This document shows positions 26,845 through 35,705 of a stretch of DNA of 64,000 nt, piece by piece. Position numbers and translations under genes: made by a program. The notes under the pieces were generated by a model. It did no database searches and was not told the origin of the DNA. It worked only from the letters and a program-made list of their open reading frames with translations. The stretch is from an uncultured Flavobacteriales bacterium (lineage in GTDB: Bacteria; Bacteroidota; Bacteroidia; Flavobacteriales_D; Crocinitomicaceae). Position 1 is the stretch's first letter. Each line of letters begins with the position of its first letter. The stretch covers positions 1-64,000 of the forward strand of contig CAJWRM010000008.1 of NCBI GenBank assembly GCA_913046365.1, in the 5' to 3' direction.

Positions 26845-28076
26845 AAGTTGAACTGATCTCAATCGGTGATGAATTGCTCATCGGACAAACGGTTAACACA
26901 AATGCATCTTGGTTGGGCGAGACCCTTTCAAAGGCCGGTGCGGAAATCATCAAAACCATAGCCATCAGCGATAAAAAAAATGAGATTATTGCAAGTCTAA
27001 ACGCAATTTATGACAATACAGACTGCATAATTATTACAGGTGGACTTGGGCCAACAAAAGATGATATCACAAAATATACTTTAGCTGAATACTTTGGAAG
27101 CAAGCTAAAACAAGACAAACATACTCTAGATAAAATTGAATCCTTTTTCAGTCAGCTTAATAGACCAATGCTCGACTCGAATTACAAACAAGCTGAGCTA
27201 CCAATAGATTGTAAAATATTAGAAAATGACTACGGTACTGCAGCTGGAATGTGGTTTGAAAAAAACAATAAAATATATATCAGCTTACCGGGTGTTCCTT
27301 ATGAGATGCAAGGTATTATGACAGAGCAGGCTATTCCGAAACTAAAAAAACGTTTCAAGCTCATGTCTATGTACTACAAAACAGCCCTCACCCAAGGTAT
27401 AGGTGAATCATTTTTAGCAGAAAAAATACAAGATTGGGAAAACCGTATTTATAAAAATGGGTTATCTCTGGCATACCTCCCATCTGCAGGGATTGTAAAA
27501 CTGAGGATTTCTTCCGCAAAAGGAAGTAACGATATTGCAATAATTGACGATCTTTTTTTGGAGCTAGAAAATTTAATTCCCAATCATTTCTTTGGATATG
27601 ACCATGACACTTTACCCCAAATTATTGGTCAACAGCTAATTGATAAAAAGCTCACTATTGGAACGGTTGAGAGCTGCACAGCAGGAATGCTAGCGAGTCA
27701 AATTAGCAGTATTCCGGGAGCATCAGCCTATTATGAAGGAGCACTACTTACCTATTCATATAAAATCAAAACAAGTCTTGCTAATGTCCCCGCTGACTTG
27801 ATTCAAAAAGAAGGTGCTGTCAGTGAACCTGTAGCCATTCAAATGGCAGAAAATGGACGAGATATATTGGGCGCGGATATTTGTATTTCAACCACAGGAA
27901 TAGCTGGTCCAGGTGGAGGGACAGAAACAAAACCTGTTGGCATGGTTTGGATTGCGATTGCTACTAAAGATGGTACAACAACGAAAAAAATGCAATTTTC
28001 TAAGCACCGAGAACGAAACATCAAAATGACCGTATTGAGCGCATTAAATTTGCTGAGACTAGAACTAAGGAAATAA
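26841..28076 (+). CDS. cinA: CinA-family nicotinamide-nucleotide amidohydrolase
   Basis: 411 aa, two domains. The N-terminal MoCF-like domain begins ELISIGDELLIGQTVNTNASWLG and contains ITGGLGPTKDD. The C-terminal CinA domain (about 250-411) starts TIGTVESCTAGMLASQIS, and contains the catalytic Ser/Lys/Tyr region (SYKIKTSLANV) and STTGIAGPGGGTETKPVG. CinA C-domains deamidate NMN to nicotinate mononucleotide for pyridine-nucleotide salvage; the N-domain can hydrolyse ADP-ribose in some species. Full length. It overlaps the RlmD-like gene by 4 nt and ends 2 nt from the stop of the convergent TonB receptor. Confidence 0.93.
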   Translation: MKVELISIGDELLIGQTVNTNASWLGETLSKAGAEIIKTIAISDKKNEIIASLNAIYDNTDCIIITGGLGPTKDDITKYTLAEYFGSKLKQDKHTLDKIESFFSQLNRPMLDSNYKQAELPIDCKILENDYGTAAGMWFEKNNKIYISLPGVPYEMQGIMTEQAIPKLKKRFKLMSMYYKTALTQGIGESFLAEKIQDWENRIYKNGLSLAYLPSAGIVKLRISSAKGSNDIAIIDDLFLELENLIPNHFFGYDHDTLPQIIGQQLIDKKLTIGTVESCTAGMLASQISSIPGASAYYEGALLTYSYKIKTSLANVPADLIQKEGAVSEPVAIQMAENGRDILGADICISTTGIAGPGGGTETKPVGMVWIAIATKDGTTTKKMQFSKHRERNIKMTVLSALNLLRLELRK

Positions 28077-28086
28077 ATCTATTTCC
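28069..28086. terminator. Weak bidirectional hairpin over the cinA / TonB-receptor stop codons
   Basis: GGAAATA (28069-28075) and TATTTCC (28080-28086) form a perfect 7-bp stem with an AATC loop, which covers both convergent stop codons. The stem is AT-rich and the T-run after it is broken, so termination efficiency is doubtful. Confidence 0.3.
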
Positions 28087-30505
28087 CTTTTCCTTCTAAT
28101 TTATAGGTGTATTGAACAGTGATTGTTCTTGGTGGCTCTATCTTAAGAGGACGCAAAGAATAGGTCCTATTTAGAATATTTGTACCGATCAGCGCAAGTT
28201 TGTGCGCATCCGTGAAATTGAAAGATATACGCGCATCAAAGATCCAGTTGCCAAAACGATGAGCTTCAAAGAAGTCAATGTATTGAAGATCTTGAAGTAC
28301 CTCAACATCCGTTGTAAACTCCTCAAAATCCTTGATAATAGCATCCATATTTACAATCTTGGAGAAATACTTTGCACTGGCTCCTATAGAAAATTTACCC
28401 TTCCAAGAATATTCCATATCCATCTTTGCATTGTGCAAAAATCTATATTTTAATATGCCCTGTGAGGGGTCCATCGAAGTCGAATTATAGCTAAAAACTC
28501 TATTGAGAGAATCCGTTGCATAAACATAATCAGGCGTTAGGGTTTTAGGCACAATGTAATTATAGCCCAATAAGAATGTCATCTTTCCATGCTTTTTAAT
28601 TTCAGCAAATCCAGTAAAAGAGAGATCCAATCCCAAAACCCTTGAATCACCTGTATTCAAGAACATGAATCCTGCACTGGATCCCATGGCCTGAACATCC
28701 GTTAGCTCATTCCAAATACCAAACATATATTCGATCGTATTTTGGTACTCTTGCCAAAAACCCGCTAAGTCAAGATAACCATATACCCCACCAAGCTTAA
28801 TTCCCTGCTTGAGCCCAATTTCAGCGTTCCAACTGCTTTCCGGAAGTAAACCAGGATTTGGAAAAACCCCAAAATTACCTACACCAGTTCTAATAAATCT
28901 CTCCGTAATTGTCGGAAAACGATATCCCTGACCATATGAAGCGCGCAGATAGGTTTCCTGATATATCTTAAGACTAGATCCCGCTCTAAAAATTGGTTTT
29001 AATGCCGTAATCGAATCATTTAATTGAAAATACTCTAAACGACCCCCAACAGATAGATTGAGTATATTTTTAAGCTTTGTCTCCATTTGAGAATAAGCAG
29101 AAACATTCAGCATTTTGTTGTTCGGGGTTCCAGAACCAGTATAAATATTTGCATAAGAATTGGTAAAAGTAGAGGTCAGACCTCCCACAAATTCCAAGTT
29201 TTTAAACTCCTTATACTTCTTTTTAAACATGTAATCACCGTAATAGGTCGTTGCATTATTGGATTGATTAGCACTCATTTCATTATCTACTCTCAATATT
29301 CTTCCTCTTAAATAATGTTTTCCGTTGCTTTGCGTAAAGAAATTTACAAATGGATCCAAATTAAAAATGAATTGGTCTTGCAAGAATATTGCACCAGGAT
29401 ACGCTCTAAAAAGGCCTGAGGAGTCATTTAACCAAGCCAAAGGCATTGTTGTATGCATGACCATGAAGTTACCATTAAGACCATAATTTAGGCCTTTAAA
29501 CTTCTTGGACCTGTAGCGCAAATTAAAATTAAAGCGTGCACGCTTGGAAATTAAATCATCCTCTGTAAAATTTGTAATCGTATCAGGAAATACCGTTGCT
29601 ACGATTGAATCTGTGATTGGTGGTCCAATGTAACCGTGGTCATAATTCAAATTACCACCTATCACAACATCTAAATTTCCAAACATTTGAGAATGCAGAA
29701 AATTAGCTCCCAAAATAATAGGGGCTTTCTTTCCCCAATTTGCATTCGGCTGATTCGGGGCTGAATACAACCCATTGTAGATATTAATTTTCGTTTTAGG
29801 TTTTGAAGTTGGGTAGGCAGTTCGAATATTAACAGATCCGGATAAGGCCGAGCTTCCTGACAAAACGGATGCAGCTCCCTTAACAACCTCTATCTGGCTG
29901 ATATTCTCCACAGGAATAAATCCCCATTCAGGACGACCGGCATCACCAGAAAGCATGGGCATGTCGTCCACGATAACTGCGACTTTTGAGCCGACACCAA
30001 AAGTAAATCCACTACCACCCCTAATTTGCGGTTCTCCATCCAATATATTTAGGCCCGGAGTCTGGTCAAGAGCAGTTTCAATACTCCTCGTATTCTTATT
30101 TTCGATAAGCTCAGGCTTCAACACGATCATTGTGACGGTCTGCTCCTCTATTGGCTTGTCAAACTTTCCAACTTTAACATCAACCTGCTTAAATTCTTTG
30201 ATGTATGAAAATAAAGTAAAGTCAATTACTTTTTGCTCATTTGGACCTAAAACGAATGAAATTGTATCTGATTTCATGCCTGTATAACGGCAAATTAGCT
30301 TGCATTTTCCAATAGGCACCTCTAAAAAAAAAGTACCATTTTCATCCGCTATAGTTCCCTTTGAGACATCGGAACGGTAGATGACAGAAGCTCCCAACAA
30401 GGGATCACCTTGCTCATCTTTCACTGTACCTTTTACCGTAGCAGAAGACTGCGCTAAAAAAACACAAGAAAGACTCAAAAAAAGCGTAAAAACCGTGTAC
30501 CTCAT
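28079..30505 (-). CDS. TonB-dependent outer-membrane receptor with carboxypeptidase-regulatory-like N-terminal domain
   Basis: 808 aa from ATG 30505 (an in-frame TTG at 30517 overlaps the upstream stop). Layout: signal peptide (to about residue 19, ending SCVFLAQ), a CarboxypepD_reg-like beta-sandwich (20-105, VKGTVKDEQGDPLLGASV), the plug (TPGLNILDGEPQIRGGSGF...VDDMPMLSGD...VEVVKGAASVLSG-type), then the 22-strand barrel to a C-terminal aromatic/charged end. It imports an unknown ligand using TonB energy. There is no SusD gene beside it, so this is not a classical SusCD glycan system. It follows the T9SS cargo gene by 8 nt on the same strand, which suggests a shared transcript and perhaps a shared ligand. 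Confidence 0.92.
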   Translation of the reverse strand: MRYTVFTLFLSLSCVFLAQSSATVKGTVKDEQGDPLLGASVIYRSDVSKGTIADENGTFFLEVPIGKCKLICRYTGMKSDTISFVLGPNEQKVIDFTLFSYIKEFKQVDVKVGKFDKPIEEQTVTMIVLKPELIENKNTRSIETALDQTPGLNILDGEPQIRGGSGFTFGVGSKVAVIVDDMPMLSGDAGRPEWGFIPVENISQIEVVKGAASVLSGSSALSGSVNIRTAYPTSKPKTKINIYNGLYSAPNQPNANWGKKAPIILGANFLHSQMFGNLDVVIGGNLNYDHGYIGPPITDSIVATVFPDTITNFTEDDLISKRARFNFNLRYRSKKFKGLNYGLNGNFMVMHTTMPLAWLNDSSGLFRAYPGAIFLQDQFIFNLDPFVNFFTQSNGKHYLRGRILRVDNEMSANQSNNATTYYGDYMFKKKYKEFKNLEFVGGLTSTFTNSYANIYTGSGTPNNKMLNVSAYSQMETKLKNILNLSVGGRLEYFQLNDSITALKPIFRAGSSLKIYQETYLRASYGQGYRFPTITERFIRTGVGNFGVFPNPGLLPESSWNAEIGLKQGIKLGGVYGYLDLAGFWQEYQNTIEYMFGIWNELTDVQAMGSSAGFMFLNTGDSRVLGLDLSFTGFAEIKKHGKMTFLLGYNYIVPKTLTPDYVYATDSLNRVFSYNSTSMDPSQGILKYRFLHNAKMDMEYSWKGKFSIGASAKYFSKIVNMDAIIKDFEEFTTDVEVLQDLQYIDFFEAHRFGNWIFDARISFNFTDAHKLALIGTNILNRTYSLRPLKIEPPRTITVQYTYKLEGKGK

Positions 30506-30513
30506 CAAATAAA

Positions 30514-31440
30514 TCAATGCGCTACCACCTTGAAGCTATCTTTATTATTTGTAATCAAATACATCCCTTGATTTAAATTCCTACCCGAAAGTTGAGCACT
30601 AGTACCACTACAAAGAAGTGTCCCTGACATGGAAAACACTTTAAAGAAGGTATCAGATTGAAAATCATTTGAAAACAACAGTCCTGATTCATTATATGCT
30701 ACCCAATGCCTATTGTATTGAGCAGAAAGTCCAGAGGTATTGTAAATTAACTCGACGTCATCAATAAAAATTTCGTCGCCATCACTACCTCCACCGGGAA
30801 TCATGTTGGTGGTAAAGGTTACTAAGATATATTCTGGTGTGGTTGAGGGTCCAACATAGTCAAACGGTACAGATTTTCGTACCCAAGAACCATCAGTTGA
30901 TTCAAAATTTAAGGCAGCGTCTGCAACAACATGAGGTTCAGACTCGCTAGTCATAGGGTCTACATAATCATAATCATCATGTATAATTGCCTTAATGCGG
31001 GCAAGATCAGAACTGCTACTATTGTTATATTTCACCCAAAAGGCTATGGAGTCTGGGCTTGAATTCAATTGCTGAGAAAAATCAGAATTTCCAGTATCCG
31101 TATAATTATAATTACTTGTACTGTTTGGTGTACTACTACCCATATTGATTCTTCCCAAAGTCAGATTTCCATTAGCTATAATACCTATGGTACTTTTTGA
31201 AAATACGCGCGCACTATACATACCAGACGCTCCAGAACGTATATCGGAAGACTGCTCCACTTGTTTAGAAGCAAATAGAGATAAACCTCCAGATGCAGTC
31301 ATGAAGCTATTCCAATTGGAAGGCTCCTCGTCATTACTACCGAGATTATCCCAATTCTCCATTGAGCCATTATCAATCTGCTGACCAAAAGCCGCAAGAC
31401 TAAAAAGAATTGTAAAAAAAGAAGCGTATATTTTTTTCAT
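30514..31440 (-). CDS. T9SS type A sorting-domain protein with a PCMD-like / lectin-like beta-sandwich
   Basis: 308 aa. Signal peptide MKKIYASFFTILFSLAAFGQ. The body begins NGSMENWDN...EPSNWNSF and has IRSGASGMYSARVFS, ...DSIAFWVKY... and DGDEIFIDDVELIY, a jelly-roll pattern like the PCMD (putative carbohydrate-metabolism) or carbohydrate-binding families. The C-terminal 60-70 residues (FKVFSMSGTLLCSG...LNQGMYLIT) are a T9SS sorting domain, so the protein should be displayed on the cell surface. First gene of a unit with the TonB receptor. Its promoter (31461-31468) is flanked by a direct repeat. A role as surface ligand-capture partner of the receptor is inference. Confidence 0.78.
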   Translation of the reverse strand: MKKIYASFFTILFSLAAFGQQIDNGSMENWDNLGSNDEEPSNWNSFMTASGGLSLFASKQVEQSSDIRSGASGMYSARVFSKSTIGIIANGNLTLGRINMGSSTPNSTSNYNYTDTGNSDFSQQLNSSPDSIAFWVKYNNSSSSDLARIKAIIHDDYDYVDPMTSESEPHVVADAALNFESTDGSWVRKSVPFDYVGPSTTPEYILVTFTTNMIPGGGSDGDEIFIDDVELIYNTSGLSAQYNRHWVAYNESGLLFSNDFQSDTFFKVFSMSGTLLCSGTSAQLSGRNLNQGMYLITNNKDSFKVVAH

Positions 31441-31460
31441 ATGTCATATTTAGGTTCTAC

Positions 31461-31468
31461 CAAATATA
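31461..31468 (-). promoter_or_regulatory. -7 element of the T9SS-cargo/TonB-receptor unit
   Basis: On the minus strand the sequence is TATATTTG, a full TAnnTTTG match 20 nt before the ATG at 31440. No TTG occurs at -33; instead the first copy of an 11-bp direct repeat (31485-31495) occupies that position, which would suit an activator-dependent promoter. Confidence 0.55.
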
Positions 31469-31484
31469 ACGAAATAGTTGAATG

Positions 31485-31522
31485 GAATGACATTTGTAAA
31501 AGCTACGGTATGAATGACATTT
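31485..31522. repeat. Two direct repeats GAATGACATTT, 27 bp apart, in a divergent promoter region
   Basis: GAATGACATTT occurs at 31485-31495 and 31512-31522. The core heptamer ATGACAT also appears inverted (ATGTCAT) at 31441-31447 and nearly so (GATGTCA) at 31525-31531. The first copy overlaps the -33 region and the second lies about 27 bp further upstream of the TonB-receptor unit promoter. An operator or activator site is inferred. Confidence 0.5.
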
Positions 31523-31587
31523 AATGATGTCAAGGTTAAGCGTATTATCCAAAATCTATTGCGTAACTTTAACTTAAATTATTCATC

Positions 31588-32190
31588 ATGGCCCAGGAAT
31601 TACCAATTATGGAAAGCTTCTTGACGATTCAAGGCGAAGGTTACCACTCAGGTAAGCCGGCCTTCTTCATCAGAACTGGTGGTTGTGATGTTGGTTGTTC
31701 TTGGTGTGATGTAAAAGAAAGCTGGGACGCTGAAAATCATCCACTACAAAATATCACATCCCTTCAAAAGCTAAGTCTTGAAAATGAAAGTGAATGGGTT
31801 GTGCTCACGGGAGGTGAACCCGCCATGTACAAATTGACGCCTTTAGTTCGTAAACTTAAGGATATCAATCGTTCAGTCGCCATTGAGACATCAGGTTGCT
31901 ATGCGCTTGATGCATCGGTAGATTGGTATACATTTTCACCAAAAAAATTCAAAAAACCTTGTGCAGAGGCATACGATAAAGCAGATGAACTAAAGATTGT
32001 AATTTACCACAAATCTGACTTTAGATGGGCACTGAAGCACGCTGAAAAGGTTTCTCCTAAATGCCTGTTATATATTCAACCGGAATGGTCAAAGAAAGAA
32101 GAATTAATGGCTGAAATTGTTGATTTTGTAAAAAGTAACAAAGGCTGGAGGATTTCGTTACAAACACATAAATTCATGAACATCCCCTAA
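31588..32190 (+). CDS. queE: 7-carboxy-7-deazaguanine synthase
   Basis: 200 aa radical-SAM enzyme forming the 7-deazaguanine ring for queuosine. The N-terminal block FLTIQGEGYHSGKPAFFIRTGGC is followed by the cluster motif CxxxCxxC at Cys33-Cys37-Cys40 (CDVGCSWC), then VVLTGGEPAMY (GGE motif), SPKKFKKPC and YIQPEW. Length is normal for QueE. Other que genes are not in the window. It is divergent from the T9SS-cargo gene and 9 nt upstream of the PorE-like gene, so the two may share a transcript. Confidence 0.95.
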   Translation: MAQELPIMESFLTIQGEGYHSGKPAFFIRTGGCDVGCSWCDVKESWDAENHPLQNITSLQKLSLENESEWVVLTGGEPAMYKLTPLVRKLKDINRSVAIETSGCYALDASVDWYTFSPKKFKKPCAEAYDKADELKIVIYHKSDFRWALKHAEKVSPKCLLYIQPEWSKKEELMAEIVDFVKSNKGWRISLQTHKFMNIP

Positions 32191-32199
32191 TTTCAACAA

Positions 32200-34236
32200 A
32201 TGAGAATTTACATCCTCCTAATATTGATTTCGGGTAGTTTATTAAATGCTTGTGCACAGGTTCAGATGAACTATTCTACAAAAAGTAAAAAAGCCATTAA
32301 ACTTTTTGAAAAAGCACGGAATGCTCCAAGTCAATTCGCAGATGAAAATACAGGCCAGCCTAATTATTCAGAAGGAATCAAACTCTTAAAACAGGCGGTG
32401 GGAAAAGCACCAGATTTTTGGGAAGCACAACTCTTGATGGGTGAATTCTATGAATACAATAATGACTATCCCTCGGCTATAAGACACTATGAAATAGCAC
32501 TTGCTTTGAATCCCATGCACAGCAGCTCAGGTGCCACATTTTGCTATCTCGCAAATTTACACCTAGCAATAGGCAACTATGCTGAAAGTTTGAAATTCTG
32601 CAACATCTTCTTGAAAAATCAAAACGCAAGCCAGAGGCTGAGTCCACAGGTATATTTAATGAAAAGAAGTGCTGAATTTGCCATACATGCGCTTGCCAAC
32701 CCAAAAGAATTTGACCCTATAAATTTAGGTCCCGGAGTCAATACTGCACGTCCTGAATACTATCCTGCACTAACAGTGGATGGACAAACACTATTGTTTA
32801 CAAGGTTGTTAGAAAGCAAAAATATTGATTTCAAAGAGCAAGAAGATTTCTTTGTTTCAAATAAAAATACATCAGGAAATTGGAGCACTTCCATTCCTAT
32901 GCCCCGAAACATAAATACTTCAAGCAATGAAGGTGCTCCTACGCTTTCTGCAGATGGAAGAAGTTTGGTCTTTGTAGCATGTTCAGACCAAACTGGTTAT
33001 TATGGAACAAATAGACAAGGAAGAGGAAGCTGTGATCTCTTTTACGCAAAAAAAATAGGAAGAAAATGGTACGGACCGATTAACCTTCCTGGTTATGTAA
33101 ATTCAAGTAATTGGGAATCTCAGCCTTCGTTGTCTGCAGATGGCAAAACGTTATATTTCGTTCGAGGAAGAAAGGGAGACCGAACCAATAACAGTGACAT
33201 CTATGTTTCAGAACTTCAAGAAGATGGTTCATGGGGTGCGGCCAAGGCACTTCCTGATTATATCAATACACCAAATACAGAGGAATCTGTACACATACAT
33301 CCAGATGGAAGAACACTTTATTTCGCTTCTAAAGGACACCCAGGAATGGGCGGTAGCGACCTATACGTTACCCGTAAAGGTATAAATGGAAAATGGTCTG
33401 TACCTGAAAACCTAGGTTATCCGATCAATACAAAATATGACGAGAACTCATTGATGGTGTCAGCAGAGGGAGATATTGCCTATTTCGCATCTGACAGAAA
33501 AGGAGGATTCGGCGACCTCGATATTTACTCATTTGTGCTTCCAAAGGAATCAAGAGCAATACGCACAGTATATTTTGATGGGTTTGTTTTCGATAAAGAA
33601 AGTAAAGAGCCACTCCAGGGTAAATTTGAGCTATTTGATGTTTCAAATGGACATGAGATCATTGTATCTGAGGCAGATGAGGCAACAGGTACTTTTATGG
33701 TACCTCTTCCTTTAGACCGTAACTACGTTATTTCAGTCAGCCATGAGGGGTATCACCCTTTTTCTTTGAATTTTGATTTATCAAATAACCAAAGTACTGA
33801 CAGCTACCATGTCGATATACCCATGACTAGACCAATGTTGGTTGCAAAAGATACACACGAGTTAACAGATGATCATATATTCAAAAATGTGTTTTTCGAC
33901 CTAAATAAATCTATACTGCGCAAAGAATCACGCATTGAGCTAAATCTATTTGCGGAATACTTAAAGAAGAATACTGAGATTAAAATTGAACTTGGTGGAC
34001 ATACAGACTCGAGGGGGAATGAGGAATCCAATATAAGCCTATCTAAAGCTCGAGCAGGAGCTGTATTTGAATTCTTAGTAACAAAAGGTGTTTCTTCACA
34101 ACGAATGACCTTCGTAGGCTATGGATCATCAAAGCCCATAGTTACAGACGAACAAATCAAAAAAATACCTGAAGCTATTGATAAAGAGGCAGCTCACCAA
34201 CAAAATAGAAGAACCGTATGGCGGGAAACGCTTTAA
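32200..34236 (+). CDS. PorE-like outer-membrane lipoprotein: TPR, PD40 propeller, regulatory-like domain and OmpA domain
   Basis: 678 aa. Lipobox LNAC gives lipidated Cys18. Domains in order: TPR-like helices (about 25-165, AIRHYEIALALNP), a PD40/WD40-like propeller (about 175-440, repeats such as TVDGQTLLFTR, SADGRSLVFVA, SADGKTLYFVR, HPDGRTLYFAS), a carboxypeptidase-regulatory-like sandwich (about 450-540) and a C-terminal OmpA peptidoglycan-binding domain (about 558-678, VFFDLNKSIL...GGHTDSRGNEESNISLSKAR). This order and length match PorE (PG1058) of the P. gingivalis T9SS. Bacteroidota carry several paralogues with these domains, so the exact orthology is uncertain. The 3' end overlaps the UbiA gene by 19 nt. 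Confidence 0.82.
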   Translation: MRIYILLILISGSLLNACAQVQMNYSTKSKKAIKLFEKARNAPSQFADENTGQPNYSEGIKLLKQAVGKAPDFWEAQLLMGEFYEYNNDYPSAIRHYEIALALNPMHSSSGATFCYLANLHLAIGNYAESLKFCNIFLKNQNASQRLSPQVYLMKRSAEFAIHALANPKEFDPINLGPGVNTARPEYYPALTVDGQTLLFTRLLESKNIDFKEQEDFFVSNKNTSGNWSTSIPMPRNINTSSNEGAPTLSADGRSLVFVACSDQTGYYGTNRQGRGSCDLFYAKKIGRKWYGPINLPGYVNSSNWESQPSLSADGKTLYFVRGRKGDRTNNSDIYVSELQEDGSWGAAKALPDYINTPNTEESVHIHPDGRTLYFASKGHPGMGGSDLYVTRKGINGKWSVPENLGYPINTKYDENSLMVSAEGDIAYFASDRKGGFGDLDIYSFVLPKESRAIRTVYFDGFVFDKESKEPLQGKFELFDVSNGHEIIVSEADEATGTFMVPLPLDRNYVISVSHEGYHPFSLNFDLSNNQSTDSYHVDIPMTRPMLVAKDTHELTDDHIFKNVFFDLNKSILRKESRIELNLFAEYLKKNTEIKIELGGHTDSRGNEESNISLSKARAGAVFEFLVTKGVSSQRMTFVGYGSSKPIVTDEQIKKIPEAIDKEAAHQQNRRTVWRETL

Positions 34237-35138
34237 TTTCTATCATTCGCTTATCAAGACCAATAAACTTATTGATCATATCGGCAACAATGCTTGGTGT
34301 TTTCTTCTATGTAGGTAAATGCAATCCAGTATTAGTAATTGATGCTATGCATTTTTCGCTCTTGGTCACCTCAACCCTATTGATTGCGGCTTGTGGAAAC
34401 ATCATCAACGATTATTATGATCTCAAAGCAGACCAAATCAATAAACCTAGGAAGGTAATACTCACAAAAAATATCAGCAAAGAATTGGGCCTGAAAATAT
34501 ACATAGCCCTTAATATTATTGGACTGAGTCTTGGAGTATACCTATCGCTGGTTTATGAAACTTTTTTTTATGCAGGAATACAAACATTATGCATTCTATT
34601 ACTATGGCTTTACAGCTATTACTTGAAAAAGGTGATGCTTGTAGGAAATATACTGATCGCTGCATTAACTGGATTCATCCCTTTATATGCAACAAGCTTT
34701 TATTCATTTGGTCCAATGCTAAAAATTTATGCAAGAGAACATCCCAAAGAATGGTATGAATCATTTTACTTTGAATTTATTATCATTTTGGCCGGATTCG
34801 CTTTTTTACAAAACCTCGTGCGAGAAATATGGAAAGATGCTAGGGATGTTGAGGGTGACCAAACCATAGGTGTGGAATCGATACCGATAAAATTTGGAAT
34901 CAAAAATACCCAAAGGATTATTGGATTTATTCTTCTTATAGAAATAACCCTATTCTCTTTTTACATGGATCGTCTCGAATTGCACCTCAATACAGGAGGC
35001 CTCATTCTATTCAGCACTGCTGTAAGCATCAATATTCTGATTTTATTGCTGATGTACCAAAAAGACATCTTTATCAAGTACTGCGATTTCCTATTAAAAT
35101 TGAGTATGACAATTGGATTGAGCACATTATACTTTTAA
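34218..35138 (+). CDS. UbiA-family prenyltransferase, geranylgeranylglycerol-phosphate geranylgeranyltransferase-like
   Basis: 306 aa, eight or nine membrane helices. The two Asp-rich prenyl-diphosphate motifs are NxxxDxxxD-like NIINDYYDLKAD (Asn64, Asp68, Asp72) and REIWKDARDVEGD (Asp207, Asp210, Asp214). Neighbouring text (DQINKPRKVIL, TIGVESIPIKFG) resembles the DGGGP-synthase branch of UbiA proteins annotated in Bacteroidota. A quinone or haem prenyltransferase is the main alternative. No GGGP synthase (pcrB) is in the window. It starts inside the last 19 nt of the PorE-like gene, and maf follows 3 nt later. Confidence 0.8.
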   Translation: MAGNALISIIRLSRPINLLIISATMLGVFFYVGKCNPVLVIDAMHFSLLVTSTLLIAACGNIINDYYDLKADQINKPRKVILTKNISKELGLKIYIALNIIGLSLGVYLSLVYETFFYAGIQTLCILLLWLYSYYLKKVMLVGNILIAALTGFIPLYATSFYSFGPMLKIYAREHPKEWYESFYFEFIIILAGFAFLQNLVREIWKDARDVEGDQTIGVESIPIKFGIKNTQRIIGFILLIEITLFSFYMDRLELHLNTGGLILFSTAVSINILILLLMYQKDIFIKYCDFLLKLSMTIGLSTLYF

Positions 35139-35141
35139 ACT

Positions 35142-35705
35142 ATGGAAATTATATTAGGATCTGCATCACCAAGAAGAAAAGAGCTATTGAAACAGATGGG
35201 ATTTGACTTCATTGTTCAAATCTCTGATGTCGAAGAAGTTTATGACCCATCTACACCTGCTTATGAGGTAGCCTCCGTTTTGGCAAAGCTCAAAGCTGAT
35301 GCGCTAAAAAGTAATTTACATTCAGAACAGCTTTTAATTTGCTGCGATACAGTCGTTATCATGAACAATGAAGTGTTAGGAAAGCCAGAAAGCACTATTG
35401 AAGCAAAGGAAACCTTGAAAAGATTATCAGGAAAAAAACACGAGGTCATTAGTGCGGTGTGTCTGGTTCATAAAGGCAAGACCATTGAATTTAAAGATTC
35501 AACGCGTATTGAGTTTAAAATACTCAGTGAGGCTGAAATTGATCATTATATCCTAAACTACAAGCCATTTGACAAGGCTGGTTCATATGGTATTCAAGAA
35601 TGGATTGGACACGTTGGTGTCTCAAAAATAGAAGGAAGCTACACGAATGTCATGGGTTTACCAACACAGCTTTTGTATCAAGAAATCGAGAAGCTAAAGG
35701 ATTAA
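35142..35705 (+). CDS. maf: Maf family nucleotide pyrophosphatase
   Basis: 187 aa. The Maf signature LGSASPRRKELLKQMGF starts at residue 4. ISDVEE, CCDTVVIMNNEVLGKP (Asp of the active site) and YGIQEWIGHVGVSKIEGSYTNVMGLP are the other conserved blocks. Maf proteins hydrolyse non-canonical or methylated nucleoside triphosphates (dTTP/UTP or m7GTP) to monophosphates; the subfamily cannot be fixed here. The 3' end overlaps the convergent OmpA gene by 4 nt. Confidence 0.94.
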   Translation: MEIILGSASPRRKELLKQMGFDFIVQISDVEEVYDPSTPAYEVASVLAKLKADALKSNLHSEQLLICCDTVVIMNNEVLGKPESTIEAKETLKRLSGKKHEVISAVCLVHKGKTIEFKDSTRIEFKILSEAEIDHYILNYKPFDKAGSYGIQEWIGHVGVSKIEGSYTNVMGLPTQLLYQEIEKLKD

